DNA of 64,000 bases from Acinetobacter sp. MB5 (GTDB lineage Bacteria > Pseudomonadota > Gammaproteobacteria > Pseudomonadales > Moraxellaceae): contig NZ_POVU01000013.1 of assembly GCF_003261585.1 (NCBI RefSeq), positions 1 through 64,000 of the forward strand, in the 5' to 3' direction. Position 1 is the stretch's first letter; the number at the start of each line of letters is the position of its first letter. Both the position numbers and the translations under genes were made by a program. Under the pieces are notes generated by a model, which saw only the letters and a list, made by a program, of their open reading frames with translations, made no database searches and was not told the origin of the DNA. Below, one piece after another: positions 45,426 to 55,728 of the stretch.

Positions 45426-47480
45426 ATGACAAAGCAAATGAATTTTTATAGGAAAGTTTCTCCTGTCAGTTTTTTAGTTTTATCGTTATGTTCAGTACAA
45501 AGTTGGGCGGAAGAAACGGCTCAAAACACATCTCAGGAAGATACAACAACACTCAAAACGATTCAGGTCAGCGCATCTGCCAAAAAACCAATCGATAAAG
45601 ATTTAAGTGCGATTCCGAAAACCATTATTACCCGCGAAGAAATGCTCAAATATGGCGACCAGTCTGTCAAAGATGCGCTGAGACGAGCGGCAGGTTTTCA
45701 AATTCCGAGTTCAGGGCAAGGTCCACGTGGCAATGGTGCTGCATCGGGTATGCGTTTTCGTGGTGGTGGCACACCTGTATTTTTGATCAATGGCGAACCT
45801 GTGCAAGGTGGGCCACGTGGTGGCATGTCAATTGTCGATACCATTACGACTGACATGATTGAACGCATTGAAGTGGTAAAACAACCGAGCGTGGCTCAGG
45901 CATCTGTTGCTTCTTCTGCCGTGATCAATATCATTTTGAAAGAGCCGTTGGATACCTTACTGAATGGTAATCTCCGTGTAGGATATGGTGATATTGCAGC
46001 CAGTGATCAGCAAGAAAGTCGTCGTCAAGTCAGTCTGCAAGCCGATGGTAAAGATCAGGCATGGACATATAGTTTATCTGCCAATCAGATGTGGATTGAT
46101 ACTACATCAACCAGTACCACGACCAATAGTCAGGGCACACGCGAACAAACGGTGGATACTGACCGTACCATGCGCATGTTTGCACCACGTGTAGAATACA
46201 GTTTGGACGATGAACAAAAATTGGTGGCTGAAGTTTTTTATCGTGACACCAAAAGCAAGAATGTCAGCAGCAGCCAATATCAAAATGATGACAATGACAG
46301 CGTCCGCCTAAACACACGTTATGAACGTAAAACCGACAATGGTTCAGATAAACTGCGCCTTTCTGCTGAACATCAAAATGAAACTCAACTCACCACATCG
46401 AGTAGTCGTGAAACCTATACGGATGAAACAATTAATGAGTACGGTTTCGCTTATGATGGTGTCCGAAAATTTGATGATCACAAACAGTTAAAATTCGGTT
46501 TTGATACACGCACCAGCAGCCTTGAAAGTAATCTGACCGATACGCTCGATGAAGATCGTTATGCATTATATGCTGAAGGCAGTTTACGTATGACGGAGCG
46601 TCAAACCATCTCTTTGGGTGCACGCCAAGAATGGATTCAGCGTAGTGGCTTGGTGGATTATCAAGACCATAATCTCAGCCCAGTTTTAGCACACCGTTTT
46701 GAATTTGATGATCATTGGTCATTGCAAACCAACCTCAGCAAGTCGGTACGTAACCCGCGTGCAGAAAGCCTTGTACCAACCGTCACCATGTCCAATGACA
46801 GCGATGCAGGTTCTCTCAACAACCCTGACAAAGGGGGGAATCCTGACTTACGCCCAGAAAAAATCTCGGCGTTCGAATCAACACTGGAATATAACTCCCC
46901 TGACGGTGGCGTGTCTTTGACGGGTTATTACCGCAATATTAAAGACTATATTGAAAATGTGATCGCTCTCGAAGGTTCTCGTTACGTGCAACGCCCAGAG
47001 AACCAAGATAAGGCTGTCACTTATGGTGTTGAGTTGACTGGACGATATGCCCTAAAAGAAACAGGATCTGGACATTCATTTATGCTGAATGCCCAACTTT
47101 CTACCGTACATGCAACGGTAGATGATGGTACACAGGAACGCCTAGCCAGTGATGTTGCACCTTATACAGCCAGCTCGGGTATTTCATATAACTACAAACC
47201 AATGCATGTTTCGACCAGTTTCAACTTAAGTTATACCCCGAAATTCACCCGTGGGCTTGCTAGCCAACCATATGACCGCACCACCAATGCCCGTGTTGGG
47301 CTAGATTTTAGTACCACCAAAACCTTTAATCATGGTTGGGGCTTAACCTTTAGCGCGCGCAACTTATTGGGTACACGCTATAAAGAATATTTAACCAATC
47401 AATCCGATGGCAGTTTATACGAAACACGGATGACCAAATCCATTCCAAGTTACTTGTTAACTTTAGAGAAAAAGTTCTAA
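45426..47480 (+). CDS. TonB-dependent outer-membrane receptor
   Basis: A 684-residue receptor. The signal peptide ends near 28 (SVQSWAEE). TTLKTIQVSASAKK is the TonB box region. The plug has AIPKTIITREEMLKYGDQSV and RRAAGFQIPSSGQGPRGNGA, and MIERIEVVKQPSVAQASVAS. The barrel ends in LLTLEKKF. The plug resembles FepA/PfeA-like catecholate receptors, but the ligand is uncertain. Control by Fur is likely from the upstream site. Confidence 0.85.
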   Translation: MTKQMNFYRKVSPVSFLVLSLCSVQSWAEETAQNTSQEDTTTLKTIQVSASAKKPIDKDLSAIPKTIITREEMLKYGDQSVKDALRRAAGFQIPSSGQGPRGNGAASGMRFRGGGTPVFLINGEPVQGGPRGGMSIVDTITTDMIERIEVVKQPSVAQASVASSAVINIILKEPLDTLLNGNLRVGYGDIAASDQQESRRQVSLQADGKDQAWTYSLSANQMWIDTTSTSTTTNSQGTREQTVDTDRTMRMFAPRVEYSLDDEQKLVAEVFYRDTKSKNVSSSQYQNDDNDSVRLNTRYERKTDNGSDKLRLSAEHQNETQLTTSSSRETYTDETINEYGFAYDGVRKFDDHKQLKFGFDTRTSSLESNLTDTLDEDRYALYAEGSLRMTERQTISLGARQEWIQRSGLVDYQDHNLSPVLAHRFEFDDHWSLQTNLSKSVRNPRAESLVPTVTMSNDSDAGSLNNPDKGGNPDLRPEKISAFESTLEYNSPDGGVSLTGYYRNIKDYIENVIALEGSRYVQRPENQDKAVTYGVELTGRYALKETGSGHSFMLNAQLSTVHATVDDGTQERLASDVAPYTASSGISYNYKPMHVSTSFNLSYTPKFTRGLASQPYDRTTNARVGLDFSTTKTFNHGWGLTFSARNLLGTRYKEYLTNQSDGSLYETRMTKSIPSYLLTLEKKF

Positions 47481-47631
47481 GTCGCGAGCCCCATCTTTGA
47501 TGGTTAGACTATAAAACATATCAAATAGACTTCTCATCCTAGAAATAGAAGCTATTTGATATGACTCTACTGCTCTGCTATGACTTATCGAGCTGTTGCT
47601 AAACGTAGTTTACAATAGAGTATGTGATCGC

Positions 47632-48081
47632 TTAAATTTTTGAAAAATCTAAAATAAAATAACTGACAAATTTTAAACCTGCCTTTTGTTTATAATAGGA
47701 CATACCTAAAAAAACCTGATCTTCAACTTTCACCAATTCATCATGATAACGACGAACCCAACTTGGATTTTTCGGGGAATTATGGTCAATGACAATGACT
47801 TGTTTATCAAAGAATAAAGACTTTGCGATATGACCTTCAAAAGAGTATTTCAGTATTTCAAAATAAGGCATTCCTATTCGATTTAAACCTGTTAAACCAT
47901 GCTGTTCTGAAAAATGAAAAACTTTGCCTTTCCACAAATTTAATTTTTTGAACCAAATAGGAAATAATACTTTCCCACTCGCTGCCCCGTGCATTTCTTT
48001 TAAATCACTACATTCTGAGTGTATAAATAGCTTTTTCAGTTCAGCGTTGGACATACGCTCATATTTATTAAGATTGCTCAT
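47632..48081 (-). CDS. Hypothetical protein
   Basis: A 149-residue cytosolic protein I do not recognise. It has conserved-looking segments KVLFPIWFKKLNLWKGKVF, GLNRIGMPYFEILKYSF and PSWVRRYHDELVKVEDQVF, with a regular alternation of hydrophobic and aromatic residues. No signal peptide or membrane helix. It lies alone between the receptor and a LysR gene. Confidence 0.55.
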   Translation of the reverse strand: MSNLNKYERMSNAELKKLFIHSECSDLKEMHGAASGKVLFPIWFKKLNLWKGKVFHFSEQHGLTGLNRIGMPYFEILKYSFEGHIAKSLFFDKQVIVIDHNSPKNPSWVRRYHDELVKVEDQVFLGMSYYKQKAGLKFVSYFILDFSKI

Positions 48082-48188
48082 CTTTCCAGACCTAAAATTT
48101 TATTTTAAATATTACATGATTTACTCGGACGAGCTTACAACGAAATGTCTCACAGATATAGAACCAAACAACAAGAATATATTTGCGT

Positions 48189-49082
48189 TCATGAGGCATG
48201 GGCATTACACAGCATTTCAACATAAGTCCTAAGCAATGGACTCGCCTGTCGATGCAGTGCAATCACCACTTGTGCCTGAGCAGTTGCATCACTAAGTGGC
48301 ACATAATGTATATGCTCCAAAGCAGGGGCAATCATTGACTCAGCCACAATGGAAACCCCAACACCTTGCTGCACCAAAGCCAGTTGCATGCGTTTACGCG
48401 AACGTAGTGCAGCAGGTTTAGGGTTAAACCCTGCTGTCACACATAAACTACGCAAAACATAACTCATACCGCCACGTTCAGGATGTGGCACAGACACAAA
48501 TTGTTCATGTTTCAAATCTGCAACCTGTAAGGTCTGCTGCTGTGCCAGTGGATGAGTTTTAGGCAATGCCACATATAAGTGTTCTTGTTGATATTCAAAC
48601 AATTCAAGTTCGGCATATTCATGAGAGAGTACGGGCAAACGCAAAATGCCGACATCAAGCTGCCGATTCTTTAATAATTCAATCTGTTGTTCAGAAGAAT
48701 GTTGGGTAAATTCGATACTCAGCTGATGACTCGAAGCAAACTGCTGACTTGCTGCAATAAAGCGCTCAGATAAACCGATACTACTGGAATGTGCCACACG
48801 AAAAAATGCATGCTTACCCTGACTCAGTTCCTGTGCCTGCTGTGTGGTTTGCTGTAAACTTTGTAGAAGCTGACTGCTCTTTTTATAAAAATATGCCCCT
48901 GCAACCGTGAGCTGAATCTGGCGTTGTTCCCGATTAAAAATCTTAAATCCTAGCTCTTCTTCTAAGAGTATTATCTGCCGACTCAAAGCCGATTGGGCAA
49001 TAAACAACTGCTCTGCGGCTAAATGATAACTTCCCGTTTCCACAATTTTTTTTAGATATTGCAGTTGCTTCATACTTGGCAT
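48189..49082 (-). CDS. LysR-type regulator of the adjacent TauE exporter
   Basis: A 297-residue LysR protein. The HTH is at the N-terminus (KQLQYLKKIVETGSYHLAAE, QLFIAQSALSRQIILLEEEL). The effector domain follows, with RGGMSYVLRSLCV as the ligand loop. It is divergent from the TauE-like exporter gene, 95 bp away, so regulation of that gene is expected. The effector is unknown. Confidence 0.88.
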   Translation of the reverse strand: MPSMKQLQYLKKIVETGSYHLAAEQLFIAQSALSRQIILLEEELGFKIFNREQRQIQLTVAGAYFYKKSSQLLQSLQQTTQQAQELSQGKHAFFRVAHSSSIGLSERFIAASQQFASSHQLSIEFTQHSSEQQIELLKNRQLDVGILRLPVLSHEYAELELFEYQQEHLYVALPKTHPLAQQQTLQVADLKHEQFVSVPHPERGGMSYVLRSLCVTAGFNPKPAALRSRKRMQLALVQQGVGVSIVAESMIAPALEHIHYVPLSDATAQAQVVIALHRQASPLLRTYVEMLCNAHAS

Positions 49083-49177
49083 ACTGATCTCATTTTTAGA
49101 TTGATAAGAATAAATCTTGAATTAGATTCGATCATTGTAGTGGCTTATGCTGTTTTTAAACAGATCGGATGTTGAAT

Positions 49178-49930
49178 ATGGAACTTGTTCTGGCAGATTG
49201 GCATTGGGTATATCTTCCCATTATTTTCTTTGCCTATATTATTTTTGGGCTTTCTGGTTTTGGTACGACACTCATTGCTGCACCTTGGCTGAGTCTATAT
49301 CTGCCACTGAATCACATTATTCCCATGATTGTAATTTTAGATGCCATTGCATCTTTTAAAAATTGGTATCAATCGCAACAACATGTGCAATACCTCCAAG
49401 TAAAGCGCTTATTTCCATTTATGTTGGTTGGCGCAACGATTGGCATTTGTTTACTGACGTATGGTCAACCCAAATTTTTACTCTTGTGCATGGCGATCTT
49501 CTGTATCACATATAGCGTATATCAACTTCTTAAAAAAACTGCACCAATTCAAAATAATTCGCCTTATCTTGCGACAGTCACTGGCTTTTTTGGTGGGTTA
49601 TTTGGTGCGCTGTTTGGCAGCGGAGGTTTCTTATACGCGCTGTTTTTACAACGAAATCTTGATCAAAAAATTCAGATCCAATCCACGCAAAGTGTTCTGA
49701 TTTCACTGAGTACCAGCGTTCGTTTGATCTTGTGTTTAATTTTAGGTTTATATTCCTTCAGTTTATTGCTTTTAGTAATATTGCTCATACCAAGTATGCT
49801 ACTTGGTACATACATTGGTCAAAAAATGATGAATAAGATGGGCCTGACTCATTTCAACCAACTGATCTATATTTTAGTTTTGTGCTCTGGCATCAGTTTA
49901 TTATTCCGCTTTGCAACGAGTGCAGGTTAA
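49178..49930 (+). CDS. TauE/SafE-family (DUF81) membrane exporter
   Basis: A 250-residue, eight-helix protein of the TauE/SafE family, with LSGFGTTLIAAPWLSLYLP near the start and FFGGLFGALFGSGGFLYA in the second repeat. Members export sulfoacetate, sulfite or related anions. An ATG three codons upstream (49169) is an equally possible start. The divergent LysR gene is likely its regulator. The following ZapE gene begins five bases after it. Confidence 0.8.
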   Translation: MELVLADWHWVYLPIIFFAYIIFGLSGFGTTLIAAPWLSLYLPLNHIIPMIVILDAIASFKNWYQSQQHVQYLQVKRLFPFMLVGATIGICLLTYGQPKFLLLCMAIFCITYSVYQLLKKTAPIQNNSPYLATVTGFFGGLFGALFGSGGFLYALFLQRNLDQKIQIQSTQSVLISLSTSVRLILCLILGLYSFSLLLLVILLIPSMLLGTYIGQKMMNKMGLTHFNQLIYILVLCSGISLLFRFATSAG

Positions 49931-49934
49931 TTTC

Positions 49935-51008
49935 ATGAAATCACGATCCCTCTCCCCTGCCCAACACTATCAACAACTTTTAAATAACCAGAAAGTCCGT
50001 GCAGATGCTCAGCAGCAGCAAGTGGTTTTAGCACTTGATCAACTTTGGCAGCAATTACAACAACCCACTCAACCCACAGGTTTTTGGCGCTTCTTTCAAA
50101 AAGCAGGAACACCACCACAAGGGCTGTATATTTGGGGAGGTGTCGGGCGTGGTAAAACATGGCTGATGGATTTATTTTTCGATAATCTTCCGATTCAGCA
50201 CAAGCAACGTATGCATTTTCATCATTTTATGAAAATGGTTCATCAACTATTAATCGAGCGTCAGGGGCAAAGCAATCCACTACAGGATGTTGCCAAGAAA
50301 ATTGCCAAACAAACCCGAATTTTATGCTTCGATGAGTTTTTTGTGATTAATCTCACCGATGCCATGATCATGACTGAGCTATTCCAGTTATTGTTCGCTG
50401 AAGGCATCATTTTGGTAGCAACTTCAAATATTCCACCTGAGCAACTCTATCAACATGGCTTGAACAACCAGCGCTTTCAGCCTGTGATTGATTTAATTTT
50501 GCAACGCTGCCATGTGATTCATTTAGATTCAGGAATCGACTATCGCGATAATAATCTGCAAGGTCAGCATTTCCGATATCCACTCACCCCTCAAACTGAG
50601 CACTGGATGCAGCAACGTTTCCAACAACTCAGTATGACGGAAACCATCTACCATGATGCTTTGCTCATCCAACATCGGTTAATGCAACCACATGCCTATT
50701 CAGATCAGGTTCTATGGATTAGCTTTAATGAACTATGCCGCAAACCACGCAGCCCTGCAGATTATATTAAGCTGGCACAACGTTTTCAGTATGTTCTTAT
50801 TTCTGATATACCTGTTTTAAATGATCAAATTTATGATGTTGTTCGGCGGTTCATTTATTTGGTCGATGAATTATACGATCAGGACATCCAGCTCTTTATG
50901 AGTTCAGAAACTAATATTTTTGAAATTTATCAAGGACAACGTCTTGCTTTTGAAATTCAGCGGACATATTCTCGTTTAACTGAAATGCAAGCATGGAGCT
51001 GCTTATAA
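49935..51008 (+). CDS. zapE: AFG1-family ATPase, ZapE (cell division)
   Basis: A 357-residue AAA-type ATPase of the AFG1/ZapE family. The ATG at 49935 lies nine bases after AGG and begins MKSRSLSPAQHYQQLL. Walker A is IWGGVGRGKTWLMDLFF (68-75) and Walker B is RILCFDEFFVINLTDAM. ZapE destabilises FtsZ in stress-related division. It is usually chromosomal, so a plasmid copy is notable. It follows the TauE-like gene closely, but the functional link is unclear. Confidence 0.88.
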   Translation: MKSRSLSPAQHYQQLLNNQKVRADAQQQQVVLALDQLWQQLQQPTQPTGFWRFFQKAGTPPQGLYIWGGVGRGKTWLMDLFFDNLPIQHKQRMHFHHFMKMVHQLLIERQGQSNPLQDVAKKIAKQTRILCFDEFFVINLTDAMIMTELFQLLFAEGIILVATSNIPPEQLYQHGLNNQRFQPVIDLILQRCHVIHLDSGIDYRDNNLQGQHFRYPLTPQTEHWMQQRFQQLSMTETIYHDALLIQHRLMQPHAYSDQVLWISFNELCRKPRSPADYIKLAQRFQYVLISDIPVLNDQIYDVVRRFIYLVDELYDQDIQLFMSSETNIFEIYQGQRLAFEIQRTYSRLTEMQAWSCL

Positions 51009-51091
51009 TTTTATTATTACAACATATCTAATTGATTTTTTAATACTTATGTAATCTACATCTATGAATTTAAAGCCCTTCTCTTTTAAAG

Positions 51092-51298
51092 GTGGAAACC
51101 TTGTCACCATAAAAGTGGAAGACTTGTCACTACCTAGCTCTTTCCTGCAATTGAAGCAGTAAACTTTGCATAAAAGCATGACAAATATGTTCAAAATTCG
51201 GACTATTGGTTCTTTTTTGTCTAAAATAGAATAAGTTAGACGAAAAATTAAGCACTATAAATATTATTTCAATCACTTAAAAGTGGAAACCCTGTCAC
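51092..51298 (+). repeat. Second cluster of iteron-like repeats away from rep
   Basis: Three 16-bp elements in the same orientation as the rep iterons: GTGGAAACCTTGTCAC (51092-51107), GTGGAAGACTTGTCAC (51115-51130) and GTGGAAACCCTGTCAC (51283-51298). Two inverted half elements, CTTTCCACTTT, follow at 51321 and 51352. The rep iteron core reads GTGGAAGCTTTGTCAC, so the motif is shared but the middle differs. No rep gene is beside them. They may be a remnant of another origin or sites for Rep or for incompatibility control. Confidence 0.6.
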
Positions 51299-51572
51299 CA
51301 TAAGGTGAAATTTATTATAACTTTCCACTTTTATAATTTTAAGATGATAATCTTTCCACTTTAACGTTCTCTAATACCAAACACATTTTTACTCAGTTTA
51401 ATACCGTTCTGTTTTCATACTTCCTCGGTTTTATTTACACAGTACATATTTTGTGTTCCTAGCTTAATTTCATTCTAAAAATTTAAAAAACAACTGACTA
51501 TAGCCTGTTGAAATCAGACTAAATACTCATAAATACCATTCCGTTTATTTATCAATGAACTAAAAAAATCTA

Positions 51573-52994
51573 CTACGGATTCTTTTGTACAACACCTGTA
51601 TGTTCGTGTTGATCAGTTGGAGTGGGTTCTTGCACAAAACTAAAAATAACAGCATCCGTCTTTGCTCGAACCTTAAACCAATTTTCTATTCGTGTTTGGT
51701 TTTCAATTGAAATTGGTTGCGATGATCGAACACTTAATTGAATTAATGTGCGTTTGTTATTGCCAGAAGCTAAATCGACCCCCTGCCCCACAAATATCGA
51801 CGTGACAATAGGATACTGTGCGCGTAGCTCTGCAAAGATATCATCAGCTTTTGCGAATAATGCATTTTTAGTAGATATCTCTTGTTGTAATTGCTTAACT
51901 TGTTCATTTTTTTTACGTAAAGCTTCTTCTCCATTTAAGTATAAATCACTTAACAATCCTGCTTTCAGTGCAGTAACATCAACTTTATTACTCCCTGTTT
52001 GATGAACAATAATTTTTGTTCCAGCCAGTTGCGCAACAGCGAGCCTGCCTTCTATATTCTTCAACGTCGATTGACTTAATGGGAGTCCAATTAAAGCCAG
52101 TTCAATTGTCCGTGTTTTTGGATCAATCTTTGAATTGGCAACTTGTGTATCTTTTAAGGTAAATTCTTGTGTAATAAAATTATTGGCATTCGATTTATAG
52201 ACTTCATCATTGACTAACTCTACTGCCAGATATGCACTTGGAATAGCTGTTCCTAATGCAATCACGAGTAATGACATTTTTACACGTCTTTCAACTCTCG
52301 GATCTGTAAAACCGTGCCGTTTAAGCCTAAGTATTCGACTTCCCATCACGGTTGCCAAGCCAATAAAAACGCAGTTAATTGTATATAAATAAAGCGCACC
52401 ACCTACAAAGCTCCATTTTCCTGTCGCAATACCAAATCCTGCTGTACAAACGGGCGGCATCAATGCTGTAGCAATCGCAACGCCAGGAATGACATTTGAT
52501 TTTTCTGTTCGTGTGATCCCGATGAGTCCTGCCCACCCCCCAAAAAATGCAATCAATACATCCCAAATCGTGGGTGAAACACGTGACAATAGTTCAGATT
52601 GTGCATTTTGAAGTGGTGAAACTGAGAAATATAATGTTGATACAATCAGGCTAATGAGCGTTGCCATTCCCAGATTAAACAGTGCTCTTTTGACTAAGTC
52701 AAAATCATAAACTGCGACCCCTAGCCCTGCTCCCATAATCGGCCCCATGAGTGGTGAAATCAGCATTGCACCAATAATTACAGCTGTCGAGTTCACATTC
52801 AGACCAACAGAAGCAATAAAAATAGCAAATATCAATATCCAAGGTGTTGCACCAGTCAAGTTCACACCATCGCGGATTCGGCGTTGAATTTCTGCATCTT
52901 CAGCTTTATCAGAAAACAAACTGAAACGATCACGTGCACCCTTAAGTCGGCTCTTAGTCGTAGATGTTGAATTGTGATTATGGGATGTAACCAT
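51573..52994 (-). CDS. DUF389-family membrane protein (TIGR00271 type)
   Basis: A 473-residue protein. A soluble N-terminal segment is followed by a DUF389 core of about six helices with GLNVNSTAVIIGAMLISPLM and PVCTAGFGIATGKWSFVGGA, then a soluble tail of ~200 residues that includes a coiled-coil-like NEQVKQLQQEISTKNALFAK. The function of DUF389 is not known. It is alone on its strand, beside the partition region. Confidence 0.8.
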   Translation of the reverse strand: MVTSHNHNSTSTTKSRLKGARDRFSLFSDKAEDAEIQRRIRDGVNLTGATPWILIFAIFIASVGLNVNSTAVIIGAMLISPLMGPIMGAGLGVAVYDFDLVKRALFNLGMATLISLIVSTLYFSVSPLQNAQSELLSRVSPTIWDVLIAFFGGWAGLIGITRTEKSNVIPGVAIATALMPPVCTAGFGIATGKWSFVGGALYLYTINCVFIGLATVMGSRILRLKRHGFTDPRVERRVKMSLLVIALGTAIPSAYLAVELVNDEVYKSNANNFITQEFTLKDTQVANSKIDPKTRTIELALIGLPLSQSTLKNIEGRLAVAQLAGTKIIVHQTGSNKVDVTALKAGLLSDLYLNGEEALRKKNEQVKQLQQEISTKNALFAKADDIFAELRAQYPIVTSIFVGQGVDLASGNNKRTLIQLSVRSSQPISIENQTRIENWFKVRAKTDAVIFSFVQEPTPTDQHEHTGVVQKNP

Positions 52995-53278
52995 TTTGGC
53001 TCCTTCCTTATTATTTATTTCTACATTATTCTATAGCACACAATCCTTTATATGCTTTAGTTTAAGTATACGTCTTATTTTCTGATTCGTTATATCATCA
53101 ATGGAATTCTCTCATTTTTTGTTCTTTAACTTCTCTAGCATCCCTCTGATTTCATCTCTCTACAATTATATTTAAGTCGTCGGCACGTCCTCATTTGCTC
53201 ATCTCTTTTAATATTAATTTAATTTTTTACATTCTCCTTGTTCATTTTATCCAAGATTGCATTTGCTCAAAATTTTAT

Positions 53279-53293
53279 GTTTCGCAGCGAAAC
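53279..53293. other. Putative parS site 1
   Basis: GTTTCGC-A-GCGAAAC is a perfect 15-bp palindrome in the 432-bp region upstream of parA. Similar palindromes occur at 53342-53356 and 55367-55381, flanking parAB, as parS sites of plasmid ParB systems often do. Confidence 0.65.
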
Positions 53294-53341
53294 GTTAAAA
53301 ATTCGTTTTTAACAAAATACTTTAAACAATAATTTTTCTAT

Positions 53342-53356
53342 ATTTCGCTGCGAAAT
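53342..53356. other. Putative parS site 2
   Basis: ATTTCGC-T-GCGAAAT is a perfect 15-bp palindrome sharing the TTTCGC-N-GCGAAA core with site 1. It lies 71 bp before the parA start and may also act in parA autoregulation. Confidence 0.65.
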
Positions 53357-53426
53357 TTAAAAAGAATTGATTTTATTTATAAAAAATTTTAAAGTTATTT
53401 TATTCAAAATATTAAGGTCCGTGAAC

Positions 53427-54251
53427 ATGGCAAATGGTCAAGCGTTGAAAACAGCAGTTGCTCAAAATAAAGGTGGTGTTGGTAAAACAACAATTACAGT
53501 GAATGTAGCTGCTGCATTAGGTGCAAAAGGATATAAAGTTTTAGTTGTAGATCTCGATGCTCAATGTAATGCGACCAATCATATTAGTTTAAAATCTGCT
53601 GTAGAATTACCCTATTCCATTGCAGATTTTTTTGACCAATATAAAACTTTAGATGCCAGCTTAGTGATTGTTCCAGAGGAACATACGCGTTTTACTAATG
53701 TCAGCCTACTTCCAAGTTCTAAACGTATTGGTGACTCTGCACGTTCATTACAAAGAAATAGTCCGATTCCCAATGAAATCTTGTCGAGAATTTTAGATCG
53801 AGTTCAATCTAACTATGATTTTATTTTGATTGACTGCCCACCTGAAATTGAAACCTTAACCTTTAATGCGCTGGTTGCAGCAAATAGCTTTATTTTACCT
53901 GCACAGGGTCAATACTCGATCGAAGGCTTTGAGAAGATCTTGGATGCAATGGATAGTCTAGATCGGATTAATCCTAATCTTAAAATTCTTTGTCCAGTTC
54001 TGAATTTTTTCAAAAAGAATCAATTGGCAGATAAAAATATGAAAGAGCAACTAGAACAGGAATTTTCAAGCGAAATTTTAAGAGATCGTATTGTAAGCAA
54101 TGAAATGGTCTTAATTCCTCAATCTACAATCTTTGAGCAAGCGGCAATTACCAAACTTTCAATTTTTGAATTGGCAGCTGAATCTGCGCCAGCAGTGCAA
54201 GCATTAAATCAAATCGTCGACGTATTAATTTCAGAGTATCAGCGCAACTAA
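53427..54251 (+). CDS. parA: ParA partition ATPase
   Basis: A 274-residue Walker-type ParA. The ATG at 53427 is chosen over an in-frame TTG 20 codons earlier, as it has AAGG nine bases upstream. The deviant Walker A KGGVGKTT is at 15-22, the [13 protein letters not shown] segment follows, and [20 protein letters not shown] (switch) is near 140-160. No N-terminal HTH is present, so it resembles type Ib or chromosomal ParA. It positions the plasmid with ParB. ParB follows after a gap of about 11 bp. Confidence 0.92.
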   Translation: MANGQALKTAVAQNKGGVGKTTITVNVAAALGAKGYKVLVVDLDAQCNATNHISLKSAVELPYSIADFFDQYKTLDASLVIVPEEHTRFTNVSLLPSSKRIGDSARSLQRNSPIPNEILSRILDRVQSNYDFILIDCPPEIETLTFNALVAANSFILPAQGQYSIEGFEKILDAMDSLDRINPNLKILCPVLNFFKKNQLADKNMKEQLEQEFSSEILRDRIVSNEMVLIPQSTIFEQAAITKLSIFELAAESAPAVQALNQIVDVLISEYQRN

Positions 54252-54262
54252 GGAAGATGCAT

Positions 54263-55357
54263 ATGTCAAAATTTAATAAAATTCTGAATAAACAGCGCCA
54301 AGAAAAAAACAACAATAACGAGGTACAAACCAGTTCAGAAGAAACCATAATTGATACTGTTCAAGAAGTCGTTTCCCCAGTTCAGCGTCGAGTACTATCA
54401 GGTAGCCAGCACGGAACAGCGTTAACAAGAATTAGTGTCGAGCTAATTGATCATTCTCCTTATCAACCACGCTTGATGCCATCTGTCAATTATGATGAAT
54501 TGCAAGAGCTAGCAGATAATATTCGAAATAATGGACAAATCAATCCAGTTTTAGTCCGACCAAAGAATGGACGCTATGAACTTGTAGGTGGTGAACGTCG
54601 CTTATATGCAATTAAAGAAATCCTCAAATTAAAAGATATTGATTGCTTAGTAAAAGATATTAGCGATGAAAAAGCTGCAATTACGGCACTGGTTGATAAT
54701 ATTAATCGTGCTGATTTGACTGACTTTGAAATTGCGCGATCTTTGCAGAAAAATTGTCAGATGTTTGGCTATCCAATTGACAATGCCGATTTCATTACCG
54801 AGAAATTTAACATTTCTCGAAATAAATATTATCGCTTGATTAGCTTATTTGATTTACCAGACTTTATTCAAACCGCTTTGGAAAAAGAACCTAATTTACT
54901 CAGTGGCTCAGGTGCAAGTTTACTCAAAACCGCACTCAATAAATCAGTGGAGTGCGTTGGTTTAAATTTAGCTTTAGAACTTTTGAAAAAAGAATGGCAA
55001 CAATATATCGATGATGAATTTTCGGTTAAGCAAAAAAGAAATACCAATTTTATTAAACAATTTGAACAGCATGCTCAAGCACTATTTTTACAAAATCAGA
55101 TTGGTAATGCAGAAAAGGTTAAAGATGAACCCATCGTTGCTTCTCAAGATACTCAAGGTAAATCTTTAACTGAGGACGAACAGGATGATGGTGCCACTCA
55201 ATATAGTTTGCTAAATCAAAAAGGGAAGAAATTTGGTTCATTAAAACTTTCAGAAAGTCTAAAAGGTAAAAAAGTTGTTACCATTCGAATGACAATGAAA
55301 CAATTGGATGAGAGAAAACTCGAAAAACTTAAAGAGTTCTTAAAAACTTTAGAGTAA
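54263..55357 (+). CDS. parB: ParB centromere-binding partition protein
   Basis: A 364-residue ParB. The second ATG at 54263 is chosen because AAGGAAG lies too close to the first one. Box I/II contain [20 protein letters not shown] and the CTP-binding GGERRLYA motif. A central HTH ([20 protein letters not shown]) binds parS. The long Lys/Asp-rich C-terminus (from about 270) has a region with [20 protein letters not shown], likely for dimerisation. The palindromes around the genes are the probable binding sites. Confidence 0.9.
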   Translation: MSKFNKILNKQRQEKNNNNEVQTSSEETIIDTVQEVVSPVQRRVLSGSQHGTALTRISVELIDHSPYQPRLMPSVNYDELQELADNIRNNGQINPVLVRPKNGRYELVGGERRLYAIKEILKLKDIDCLVKDISDEKAAITALVDNINRADLTDFEIARSLQKNCQMFGYPIDNADFITEKFNISRNKYYRLISLFDLPDFIQTALEKEPNLLSGSGASLLKTALNKSVECVGLNLALELLKKEWQQYIDDEFSVKQKRNTNFIKQFEQHAQALFLQNQIGNAEKVKDEPIVASQDTQGKSLTEDEQDDGATQYSLLNQKGKKFGSLKLSESLKGKKVVTIRMTMKQLDERKLEKLKEFLKTLE

Positions 55358-55366
55358 ATTTTTCAC

Positions 55367-55381
55367 GTTCCGCAGCGAAAC
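55367..55381. other. Putative parS site 3
   Basis: GTTCCGC-A-GCGAAAC differs from site 1 by one base and lies 9 bp after the parB stop. Confidence 0.6.
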
Positions 55382-55728
55382 AGAAAAAATTATACCCGTA
55401 TAGCAGTACTTAATTTAAAAGTATTTTTGTGCGGGTAGTAAATATTCAAATGAATAGTAAGTATCAAAATACGCATAGATTAGAAAATCGCTATAGAATC
55501 TTGATGAAATAAAATAGAAAAACTGGATTTTAAAAAATAATCATATCCTGTAAAAAAAAATTGAGAATAATGGCCCTGTTAAATTTGTACATTTAGTCTA
55601 AAAAACAGACAAATATGCAACAAATCATATAATATAGCTGGAAAGCTTCAAGAATTAAATTTGGATCAAATCAGCGAATTAAAGCACATTTCATATTATT
55701 AAAGTGCTTGGTTAACAGGACTTCTGTT
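55382..55728. other. Gene-free region upstream of the ABC exporter
   Basis: No gene in 347 bp. It contains a nearly symmetric ATTTAGTCT-N7-AGACAAAT element at 55591-55614, which could be a TetR-type operator for the exporter operon (E. coli ybhGFSR is TetR-controlled), and a TATAAT hexamer at 55628. Neither is proven. Confidence 0.35.

Noticed and set aside
55569..55600. GGCCCTGTT... start resembling an IS6-family inverted repeat
   Set aside because: Only the first bases agree; no matching right end and no transposase nearby.
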